Shown piece after piece: positions 44,390-51,758 of a DNA stretch of 64,000 nucleotides. Within the stretch, counting starts at the first letter, position 1, and each line of letters begins with the position of its first letter. The translations under genes and the position numbers were made by a program. The notes under the pieces are model-generated. The model worked only from the letters and a program-made list of their open reading frames with translations, was not told where the DNA came from and ran no database searches. Source of the stretch: Paenibacillus sp. JDR-2 (GTDB taxonomy: Bacteria > Bacillota > Bacilli > Paenibacillales > Paenibacillaceae); NCBI RefSeq assembly GCF_000023585.1, contig NC_012914.1:6331501-6395500 (forward strand). Direction: 5' to 3'.

Positions 44390-45283
44390 TTATTTCTCAC
44401 CTTCATAATAAACAAACCGCTTCGACAGCTTCATAAGAACAAACGTAACAAGCGAGATCAGCGCGAACAGGAAGATGGACTGCGTCATCGCCATACTGAA
44501 TTTCAAATCCGTAAACGCCGACTTGTAGATGTTATAGACAAAGGTGTAAGCCGCGTAATTGGGTCCGCCCTTCGTCAGCAGCAGCGCTTCCGTAAACATC
44601 TGAAAGTTGTACATTGTCTGGATAATGACAACAAACAGAATGGAAGGACTGATCATCGGGAGCGTCACGCGGAAGAACGATTGAACCTTGCCCGCCCCGT
44701 CAATGAGAACCGCTTCATACAGATGCTTCGGCACGTTCTTGAGAGCGGCCAGGAAGATAAGCACCCCGCTCCCCGAAATCCATACCTGCAGCAGGATAAT
44801 GACCGGCTTGATCAAGCCTTCGCTGCCCATCCAGTCGATCTTGCCGATCCCAAACACGGACAATCCCGCATTCAGAATGCCGAATTCCGAGTTGAATACC
44901 AATCGCCAGATGATGACGGTCGCCACAATCGGCACAAGCGTCGGCAAGTAATAAAAGGTCCGGTAAAGGGCGATGCCCTTGACGTTCATATTGAGCAGCA
45001 TAGCCAGCAGCAGCATGCCCGCCGTTACGATGGGAACGCCAATGATAACGAAGTAGGCGGTGTTCCCAAGGCTTTTGCTAAAGATCGGATTATTAAACAT
45101 GTCTACGAAATTCGATAACCCGACAAAATTATAGTTCGCCGCACCAGGCAGGCGGGCATCGGTAAACGCGTAAAACACGGAAGTACCAAAAGGAACAAGG
45201 AAAAAGAGCGAGAATCCGATTATCCAAGGGGAAATAAATAAGAAGAAAATAAGTGTGTCGTATCTTCTCAGCTTGCTTTTCAT
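44390..45283 (-). CDS. Carbohydrate ABC transporter permease, MalF/UgpA type
   Basis: 297 residues. It opens with the family-typical KLRRYDTLIFFLFISPWIIG and FYAFTDARL stretches. The EAA loop is LYEAVLIDGAGKVQSFFRVT followed by LPMISPSILF. AGGGGGTG precedes the ATG, 12 bases after the stop of the oxidoreductase gene. It forms the channel with the UgpE-type subunit encoded next. Confidence 0.95.
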   Translation of the reverse strand: MKSKLRRYDTLIFFLFISPWIIGFSLFFLVPFGTSVFYAFTDARLPGAANYNFVGLSNFVDMFNNPIFSKSLGNTAYFVIIGVPIVTAGMLLLAMLLNMNVKGIALYRTFYYLPTLVPIVATVIIWRLVFNSEFGILNAGLSVFGIGKIDWMGSEGLIKPVIILLQVWISGSGVLIFLAALKNVPKHLYEAVLIDGAGKVQSFFRVTLPMISPSILFVVIIQTMYNFQMFTEALLLTKGGPNYAAYTFVYNIYKSAFTDLKFSMAMTQSIFLFALISLVTFVLMKLSKRFVYYEGEK

Positions 45284-45295
45284 CTAGGCACCCCC

Positions 45296-46396
45296 TTACT
45301 TCATTAGTTCGTTCACGTAAACATAGCGTTCTTCCACGATGGATTTCTCCGCCGCCAGCGCAATCAGAAGCGCGTCTCTGCCGATATAAGCGGAGGCAAA
45401 AGGCTGCTTGCCTTCCTTCACGCTCTTCACGAATTCAATTCGCTGCGTTTGTCCGCCGGTATGTCCGCCCATAATCGAGTCCGAGGTAACGTCGATATCG
45501 AGATGATCGCGGGTGAAGTTTTGTCCGCCTACGATGTCGATCGTCTTGTCGTTCTTCGCCACCATCTGGCCGCCGTTCTCGCCGATCAGCCCGATCTCAA
45601 GTCCGTCACCCATCAAATTGCGAGGTTTCAGGTACATGCAAAGGCCAAGATTCGCCTTGCTTCCGTTCTCGTATTCAATCGTTACCCAGGCATGATCGAT
45701 GATCGAGACATCTTCGATTGGCTTAGCAGGGTAGTGGCTGTAGGAGTTCGTAATCAGGTTCGGCTGCCCTTGCTTCATCACGTGTTGCCCGCCGGTTGCG
45801 AATACCCGTACCGGCTTCGAGCCGATCATCCAGTTGAAAATATCAAAGTGATGGCAGTCCTTCTCGACCAGCGCGCCGCCCGATTTGTTCTTGTCATAGA
45901 ACCACTCCGTCGGAGGGAACGGATCGCGGAACTCTTTGCACCACATCAGCTTTACGTCGCCAAGGCGGCCTCGCTCCAGCTCCTCGGCCATTCTCCGGTA
46001 TACATTAGAGTAACGGTACACGAGACCAATCTGCAGAATCCGGTTATGACTCTCGGCTGCTTCAATAATCGCGTTGCAGTCCTCAAGGGTATGAGCAACG
46101 GGTTTTTCCAGAAAGACATGCTTGCCGGCTTCGAGAAAAGCGACTGCTACTTCACGGTGCAAATAGTTCGGAACGCTGATGACAACCGCATCGATGTCTT
46201 CTTTATGTAAGAGCTCTTTATAGTCGGTTACGATAACCGGCTTGCTGTTCGTCAACTCCGCAAGCGTACGGTCAACGTTTGCCTGGTTCATATCGCAAAT
46301 ATAATTCACCTTGCACTCCGGCAGCAGATCAAAACCGATGCAATGATGCGAGCCCATATCTCCTACGCCGATAAATGCCATTCTCAGTTTTTCCAT
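45296..46396 (-). CDS. Gfo/Idh/MocA-family oxidoreductase (transporter operon)
   Basis: 366 residues from the ATG at 46396 (MEKLRMAFIGVGDMGSHHCI), 7 bases after GGAGAG; the ATG at 46411 would overlap that site. The Rossmann glycines (GVGDMGS) and the motif FLEKPVAHTLEDCNAI with the catalytic Lys are present. The substrate domain has SGGALVEKDCHHFDIFNWMI with paired histidines. It is the first gene of the sugar-transport operon, so it likely oxidises or epimerises the imported sugar or its phosphate. Three LacI-type palindromes lie within 275 bases upstream, the nearest 22 bases from the start. Confidence 0.93.
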   Translation of the reverse strand: MEKLRMAFIGVGDMGSHHCIGFDLLPECKVNYICDMNQANVDRTLAELTNSKPVIVTDYKELLHKEDIDAVVISVPNYLHREVAVAFLEAGKHVFLEKPVAHTLEDCNAIIEAAESHNRILQIGLVYRYSNVYRRMAEELERGRLGDVKLMWCKEFRDPFPPTEWFYDKNKSGGALVEKDCHHFDIFNWMIGSKPVRVFATGGQHVMKQGQPNLITNSYSHYPAKPIEDVSIIDHAWVTIEYENGSKANLGLCMYLKPRNLMGDGLEIGLIGENGGQMVAKNDKTIDIVGGQNFTRDHLDIDVTSDSIMGGHTGGQTQRIEFVKSVKEGKQPFASAYIGRDALLIALAAEKSIVEERYVYVNELMK

Positions 46397-46418
46397 GTCT
46401 ACACTCTCCATCGATAAT

Positions 46419-46429
46419 TTTGCGCCAAA
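46419..46429. promoter_or_regulatory. LacI-type operator-like palindrome, copy 1
   Basis: TTTGCGCCAAA, 22 bases before the start of the oxidoreductase gene. The position, at or after the transcription start, would block transcription directly. Confidence 0.65.
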
Positions 46430-46535
46430 TATGATCCGGATCCTTACAATTCATGGCGAGTATTCGCTTTCATGTTCTGATCATAACGCAGCCTTCACGA
46501 CAAGTCAACAATTTTTGGGTAAAATACCTGACATG

Positions 46536-46546
46536 TTTGCGCCAAA
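46536..46546. promoter_or_regulatory. LacI-type operator-like palindrome, copy 2
   Basis: TTTGCGCCAAA, identical to copies at 46419 and 46660; about 140 bases before the oxidoreductase start. Confidence 0.65.
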
Positions 46547-46659
46547 ATTATTTTATTTAATTTTCTCAGTAAATACGCGGGTTTTTCGCTAAATGTTTAA
46601 ACTTATTGCTCCATAAAATTTGGAAATATGACACCGATAAGTCAGGTATTACTTTTATA

Positions 46660-46670
46660 TTTGCGCCAAA
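46660..46670. promoter_or_regulatory. LacI-type operator-like palindrome, copy 3
   Basis: TTTGCGCCAAA, third identical copy in the same gap. Spacings of 117 and 124 bases between the copies are close to 11-12 helical turns, compatible with DNA looping between repressor dimers. Confidence 0.65.
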
Positions 46671-46724
46671 TTAACTGTTAGTTAAGCAAATTTCGCCAAC
46701 AATTTTCCCTCAAGTGTTCTTGGG

Positions 46725-46762
46725 GCAAAAAAAGACTGCCCGGCTTTTCGGACAGTCTCTTG
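46725..46762 (-). terminator. Terminator after the DUF4832/SLH gene
   Basis: AAGACTGTCCG and CGGGCAGTCTT pair on the minus strand around a short loop and are followed by seven T, about 10 bases after the stop. Confidence 0.92.
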
Positions 46763-46771
46763 CGCACACTC

Positions 46772-49700
46772 TTATTTCAACAGCATTTCCATCAAACGAA
46801 GCGTAATAACCGCCGCTTCCGCACGCGACACGCCTTCCCGAGGACGGAAAGAGCCGTCTTCATCGCCAATCATAAGACCAAGCTGCTTTGCCCTCAATAC
46901 GCTATCGGATGCCCAATCGCTAATCTGCTCCATATCCCGATAGCTCACTTCTTCATGATCCGGAGACGACGTTCCCGAAGCTGCTTCCCCGGAAACCTTC
47001 GCTGCTGCGCGAATAGCCAGAACCGCCAGCTCCTCCCGGGTAATTTCCGCATTTGGCCGGAACGTATCGCCGTAACCATTCATTAATCCCGCTGCCAATA
47101 CTCCCTTCAACTCCCCTGTATACCAAGCCTGCGCCGGAACATCGCGGAACGATGTTTGCGTTCCATCGTCCGGCACCGTTTCAAGCCCCAGTATTCTTGC
47201 AAGCATGGCGGCAAGCTCTACGCGGGTAATGGAGCGGTTAGGCGCAAACCTGTCGCCGTCTACTCCCCGCATCACTTGCTTGGCCGCCAGCGCTTCAATC
47301 GCGTTCGCCGCCCAATGTCCGGCAGCAACATCACGGAAGGCCTTCTCGTAATTCAGCCATTGATAGGTTCCCGGAGCTGTTATTTGCGCCGTTAACAATC
47401 CGTTACGGAAGCTCGCGGACACTGCTTTTAAACGTTCATTCTGAATACCGTAAAGATTAATGGTATTTACATCCGTCGAATCGGGCTTCAAGGTTACCTT
47501 TACAGGCGATGCAGCAAAATCAAGGGTCTTCTCACCTGCTGCGGTCCTTACGGCAAGCCCAAAGGAAACAGCCTGCCCGATGCCTTGTGCCGCAGCGTTA
47601 TCCTTCATTGCGTAGGAAGCCAGATCCAACCCGGGCTTAACGGTAATCGTCAGCCAAGCCGCGCCGCTTCCAGCCTGCTCCTTCGCCTTGGCCAGCAGGG
47701 AACCCGGCAACTCCCAGCTTACTTCCCCGTCCGAAACAACGATGGACGGATTGCCCGCGAGAGCCGATGCCTGAAGAGGCACCTCGATTTTTTCCTTGCC
47801 TGCAAGCAGTGTGACAGCAAGCTTGCCATCCGTCAGAACCGGATTGCCGAGGCGTTGAACTTTAGCGTCATCCGCCGCCGGGGTCGAGCCGTTTCCGCTG
47901 CCCGCATTGCCGGACGAGCCGGTCACCGTCAGACTGCCAACCTCGTATCTTCCGTCCGGATGTTTCCCGTCGATCGCCAACTCCATGCCCGGAGAATCCG
48001 TTGCCGGATCAATGACGGCAATAAGCAGCTTGTAGCTGCCTGTCGCCAGCGTATTTGGCAAATTCAGCCGGTGCTCCAGCACATGCCGGCCAGGCAGAAG
48101 CGTACGCAGATCGGTATCCTGCCGCTCTTTGTACACGATTGTTCCGTTGGCGTCAGCGAGGCTGTATTCCAGCTTCCAATCCTGATAGAACGGAGCAACT
48201 CCTTTATTATTCAGAACTGTCTCGACGGAGGCGGATGTTCCGCGCGCCGCGGAGTCTGAATGTTTAACCGCCTCAACAACATAGCGGTAGCCCATCATTT
48301 TCTGCATCGTCTCGATGTTGGACTGAATATTGGTTCCGTATGCTGTACGCGCCGGGGAAGAAGGTCCAAGCCATGAGGTATGGCTGACCCGCAACTGGCG
48401 CAGGGATTCCATGATGGCGTCATCGGTCAGCCAGCTTTCCGGGTTGCCGTTGGCAAACTCACCGCCGGAGTACGCGTACTTCCAAAAGTCCGGCATCGCG
48501 GAAGCCGCTTGCGCGGATGAAGCATCCGAAGGATTATCCACGAACTCTCCAATCCCCGACCAGCCGTTTTGCGTCCAGCCTACCCACTCGTCCGTGCTGG
48601 ATTTGATGCCGAACACGTCGTTAAACAATCCGGTCCGCTGCTCGCTTGCGATCGGGAACGGTTTTCTCATGCCGATCTGCTTATGCTTGAACGCGTCCAG
48701 GTAATTCTGAACATACCGGTCTGAAATACTCAGCTTCGGAAACACGCCGGAGCCGCTTGGCCACGTATGCCACTCTCCCCAGTGACCCAGACTTCCCAAT
48801 TGCACAAAAGCAATCCGCGGATCGTTGTCGTAGCGCTCGGCCACCTTGGCGATCATCCGCTCATGCTCGGCCAGCAGCGTCTCGCTGTTGTAATTCGGAC
48901 TAAAGCCTGAGCCAACCTCCTGCGTATCGTACCAGGTGCCGGCATTCCCTTCCGCGGCAAGCTCCTCGTACAGCCAATCCGGAATATCCTTATGGGACGG
49001 GTCGGCCGTAGGCGTATCCATCACAATCCGCAGATTGATTCGTTTGCCCTGCGAAGCCCAATAAGCGAACTGATATTTCTGCTCGATGCCCGCCCAGTCG
49101 AACTGCCCTTTAACCGGCTCCAGCTCTCGCCACGAAATCCCCGCATACACCAAACTGTGCTGCTGCGGATACGGAGTGCCGTCCGCCTTGGAAGAATCCT
49201 TCGCCCAAGCCACCCAACCCATAAAAGGATTGTTCAGCAGCTCAAAGCTTTGGCGCGGGTAAAATACGCCAGCCGCCTCCTGCGTCTGCACCGCATCATC
49301 CACGGTCAGCGGCGCGCTGCCGCCCATCGGCAGCTGCAGCATGCCTCGATTGACAAACCCAAGCTGGATTGGCTTCCGTCCATGAAGGCCAAGCTCATCC
49401 AGATAGACGTTCATCTCTAGCGAATCGTCCGTTACGGCCAGATAAACCGGCCCCTTCTCTGTCCAATCGCCCTCCTGCTGTCGGTATTCGTACAACGTTC
49501 CCCGGTCGATTTTGTAATCGAAGCCCTCCTCCGTCCATAGGCCGGTTGATGCCCCTGTAGCCGAATCGCCGTCCGTATTCAAATAATAGACGTTACGCAG
49601 ATCGAGATTCTTCCCCTTCACCCGAACGTACAGCTTGCGCTCGTCCTGCACCGCGTCCAGCACGTAAGGGGAACCGCCTGCCGAAGCGCCAAGCTCCACC

Positions 49701-51310
49701 CCGCTCCAATCGCTGTCGTCCCCGTCTACGGTAATCGAAGAACCGCTGCTGCGAAGCTGAATAACGGCCGGATCGCCGCTTGCGTCTGGCGCGGCATAGC
49801 TGTTGCTCAGGAATCCGGCATGAATGGACTGCTCGCTCGTAATCCCCAGCTCGCTTAGCGGCATGGACCATTCAATCACTTTATGATCGCCGGTGCCCGC
49901 GCTGACATAAGGGAATACCGCAGGCGTCTGGTCCCAGCCGCCGCTCCCGTTCGAAGCATACAGAATAGCTGTCTGAACCAAGTACTCAGCGCCGAGCTTG
50001 CCTGCCCATGCCCAGCTGGAGGTGCCGGTGGAAGGGTTTTTGTCCGTATCCAGGAACAGATGCTCCCACAGATTAGGAAACTCGGCATTATCGATTCGGC
50101 CATCAATGAGTGCAAATAATTTTCCGTCCGTCACGTAAGTCTTCACCGTTGTCAGCCCGTCTGCCGTAACCGTCAGCGGCTGAATACCCGCCCAATCCGA
50201 GGGATCGCCGTCCACCGTTAACTGCGGCTCCGCCACAAGGCTAATCTCCGCGGGATCGCCGGCAGGGTCCGGCATGGCATAGTTATTGCTCAGAAAAGCC
50301 ACATGAACCGACTTTGCATCGCCGGCATGCAGGTCGGCAAGAGGCAGCGTCCATTCGATCGTCTTTGCATCCCCCGTTCCGGAACGGGCATAGCTCAGTC
50401 CGGTCGCCGCCTCCTGCCAGCCGCCGCTTCCGGTCGCCTCATAGAGAAGACCGGATTGTACGAGGTATTCCGAGCCCAGCGTGCTCGCCCATGCCCACAT
50501 CGCATTACCCGTCGAAGGCTTGCGGTCAACGTCGATCAACAAGTGCTCCCACAAATCCGGGAATTCGCCATTGTCGATGCGCCCCTCAATCAGCATATGC
50601 AGGGCATCCGCCGATACCGCGTATTTCACCGTTGTTTTCCCGTCAGCGCTGCGGAGCAGCTCAGGCACATCAGCCCATTCGGCACCATTGCCGTCAACGG
50701 CCAGATCGGTTGGCGGCGGAGGAGCTGCTTGCGCTGCACTGCCGGAGGAGGAAGGCTGCACCGGGACCATTAACTCGCCGAGCTCCGGCAGCATCGAGCC
50801 TTCCGACAACAGACCAACCTTAATCTTGCCCGCAGGATCCGCAGCCGGAAGCGCCGTCAAATCAATCTCGTATTCCGCAATGGTGTCGTTATCCTTTAGC
50901 ACAACCTGCCCCTGCCGCACCCAATCTCCATTCTCGTAGGCATACGCCGCATTGCCTTCAATCTTGTAATCAATACCGGCCGAATCCTTCCACCCGGCTA
51001 TATTCGCTCCCGTCGCCGCATTATTGTCGGCATTTATGTACAGCGTCTTGTCGCGGTTCATCCCGCTTCCCTTCGTCATGACATAGAGCTTGCCATCCTG
51101 GTTAACCGCCTTAATCGATTCCATCCGGTTGCTTGCCGTTGCCTGATCCGTGCGCCCGCCATTCCAATCCTCGAAATTGCCGTACAACGGCGCGGTCCCG
51201 GAACCCGCTTCCGCCGCTTTCGCAGCTGCCGCTGGCAGTCCTGCAGCCGGAAGAGCCCCCATCATTGCCGCCAATGCCGTTAAAGCTAGTCTTTTGCCTA
51301 CCTTGCTCAT
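46772..51310 (-). CDS. SLH-anchored putative glycoside hydrolase with four DOMON/CBM9-like domains (DUF4832 type)
   Basis: 1512 residues with signal peptide (1-33). Four related beta-sandwiches of the DOMON/CBM9 type start near 40, 199, 360 and 522; each of the last three opens with VDG-x-x-x-(D/E)W and contains a D-x-D-x-x-P/A-x-TG motif (DVDRKPSTGNAMWAW, DTDKNPSTGTSSWAW). A TIM-barrel-like catalytic region follows (about 682-1000; NNPFMGWVAWA, YAGISWRELEPVKGQFDW, QLGSLGHWGEWHTW), then a DUF4832-type sandwich (about 1000-1125; MGYRYVVEAVKHSD). After a Gly/Ser linker come a spacer domain and three SLH repeats (1320-1512; RFAPNRSITRVELAAMLARI). It is displayed on the wall. I infer sugar-chain cleavage but the substrate is unknown. 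It diverges from the GH114-like gene and shares its operator palindromes. Confidence 0.87.
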   Translation of the reverse strand: MSKVGKRLALTALAAMMGALPAAGLPAAAAKAAEAGSGTAPLYGNFEDWNGGRTDQATASNRMESIKAVNQDGKLYVMTKGSGMNRDKTLYINADNNAATGANIAGWKDSAGIDYKIEGNAAYAYENGDWVRQGQVVLKDNDTIAEYEIDLTALPAADPAGKIKVGLLSEGSMLPELGELMVPVQPSSSGSAAQAAPPPPTDLAVDGNGAEWADVPELLRSADGKTTVKYAVSADALHMLIEGRIDNGEFPDLWEHLLIDVDRKPSTGNAMWAWASTLGSEYLVQSGLLYEATGSGGWQEAATGLSYARSGTGDAKTIEWTLPLADLHAGDAKSVHVAFLSNNYAMPDPAGDPAEISLVAEPQLTVDGDPSDWAGIQPLTVTADGLTTVKTYVTDGKLFALIDGRIDNAEFPNLWEHLFLDTDKNPSTGTSSWAWAGKLGAEYLVQTAILYASNGSGGWDQTPAVFPYVSAGTGDHKVIEWSMPLSELGITSEQSIHAGFLSNSYAAPDASGDPAVIQLRSSGSSITVDGDDSDWSGVELGASAGGSPYVLDAVQDERKLYVRVKGKNLDLRNVYYLNTDGDSATGASTGLWTEEGFDYKIDRGTLYEYRQQEGDWTEKGPVYLAVTDDSLEMNVYLDELGLHGRKPIQLGFVNRGMLQLPMGGSAPLTVDDAVQTQEAAGVFYPRQSFELLNNPFMGWVAWAKDSSKADGTPYPQQHSLVYAGISWRELEPVKGQFDWAGIEQKYQFAYWASQGKRINLRIVMDTPTADPSHKDIPDWLYEELAAEGNAGTWYDTQEVGSGFSPNYNSETLLAEHERMIAKVAERYDNDPRIAFVQLGSLGHWGEWHTWPSGSGVFPKLSISDRYVQNYLDAFKHKQIGMRKPFPIASEQRTGLFNDVFGIKSSTDEWVGWTQNGWSGIGEFVDNPSDASSAQAASAMPDFWKYAYSGGEFANGNPESWLTDDAIMESLRQLRVSHTSWLGPSSPARTAYGTNIQSNIETMQKMMGYRYVVEAVKHSDSAARGTSASVETVLNNKGVAPFYQDWKLEYSLADANGTIVYKERQDTDLRTLLPGRHVLEHRLNLPNTLATGSYKLLIAVIDPATDSPGMELAIDGKHPDGRYEVGSLTVTGSSGNAGSGNGSTPAADDAKVQRLGNPVLTDGKLAVTLLAGKEKIEVPLQASALAGNPSIVVSDGEVSWELPGSLLAKAKEQAGSGAAWLTITVKPGLDLASYAMKDNAAAQGIGQAVSFGLAVRTAAGEKTLDFAASPVKVTLKPDSTDVNTINLYGIQNERLKAVSASFRNGLLTAQITAPGTYQWLNYEKAFRDVAAGHWAANAIEALAAKQVMRGVDGDRFAPNRSITRVELAAMLARILGLETVPDDGTQTSFRDVPAQAWYTGELKGVLAAGLMNGYGDTFRPNAEITREELAVLAIRAAAKVSGEAASGTSSPDHEEVSYRDMEQISDWASDSVLRAKQLGLMIGDEDGSFRPREGVSRAEAAVITLRLMEMLLK

Positions 51311-51483
51311 CGTTTCCCCATCCCTTCGGTTTGTGGTTGAAGCGATTTCGACAAACTCCCCCTAGACCTATGCCCCGATCATGCAGCCTCCTTTTCTCCT
51401 GTAAGCGGTTTGACGCTTGTTGCCCCTCATTCTAGTAAATATTTACACAAATTTCAATCATTTTTAGGAAAAAATTTATTTAT

Positions 51484-51494
51484 TTTGCGGCAAA
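51484..51494. promoter_or_regulatory. LacI-type operator-like palindrome (DUF4832/SLH side)
   Basis: TTTGCGGCAAA, with CGG in the centre as in the copies before the LacI gene. It is 174 bases before the DUF4832/SLH start. Confidence 0.62.
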
Positions 51495-51669
51495 TATTTC
51501 GCCTGACTTATAACTAATGCCTTCATCCTTTAAGGGCATTAAACGTTGAAACAGAGGGGTCGTCTCTTGAGAAACCGTGAATTTATTTGTTGTATTCCTG
51601 TAAATGCTCGATTATAATGGCCTCGTTGGTGCATGAGCATCTCATTTACTCTGTTAATTTCCTGATTTT

Positions 51670-51680
51670 TTTGCGCCAAA
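51670..51680. promoter_or_regulatory. LacI-type operator-like palindrome (GH114-like side)
   Basis: TTTGCGCCAAA, identical to the three copies before the transporter operon; 79 bases before the GH114-like start and 176 bases from the other copy in this gap. Confidence 0.65.
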
Positions 51681-51705
51681 TATATTTGTTCATACAGGAG
51701 GTGAT

Positions 51706-51753
51706 TTGTCCGAATTTTCAGACGTAGAACAACCCAATAAAAAAGAGGAGTGA
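51706..51753 (+). CDS. Possible 15-codon leader peptide before the GH114-like gene
   Basis: A perfect anti-16S match, AGGAGGTGAT (51696-51705), is followed directly by TTG and the frame SEFSDVEQPNKKEE, ending in TGA at 51751-51753. The last codons (GAG GAG TGA) form the ribosome binding site of the large gene, whose TTG start is 5 bases further. Such an arrangement can couple translation. The 4-base gap between GGAGG and TTG is short, so this may be chance. Confidence 0.35.
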   Translation: MSEFSDVEQPNKKEE

Positions 51754-51758
51754 CTATT

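Larger units (their letters stand above)
46397..46771. other. Promoter region of the transporter operon, with three operator-like palindromes
   Basis: No gene is seen. Besides the three TTTGCGCCAAA palindromes and a looser fourth (TTTCGCCAAC, 46691-46700), the region holds the terminator of the DUF4832/SLH gene (46725-46762). A weak cre-like TGAAAGCGAATAC on the minus strand lies near 46460-46472. Confidence 0.65.
51311..51758. other. Divergent promoter region of the two giant secreted-enzyme genes
   Basis: A 448-base AT-rich gap. It contains two operator-like palindromes (51484-51494 and 51670-51680), a partial cre-like TGTAAGCGGTTTGA near 51398, and a possible short leader frame (51706-51753) ahead of the GH114-like gene. 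No other gene is seen. Confidence 0.65.
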
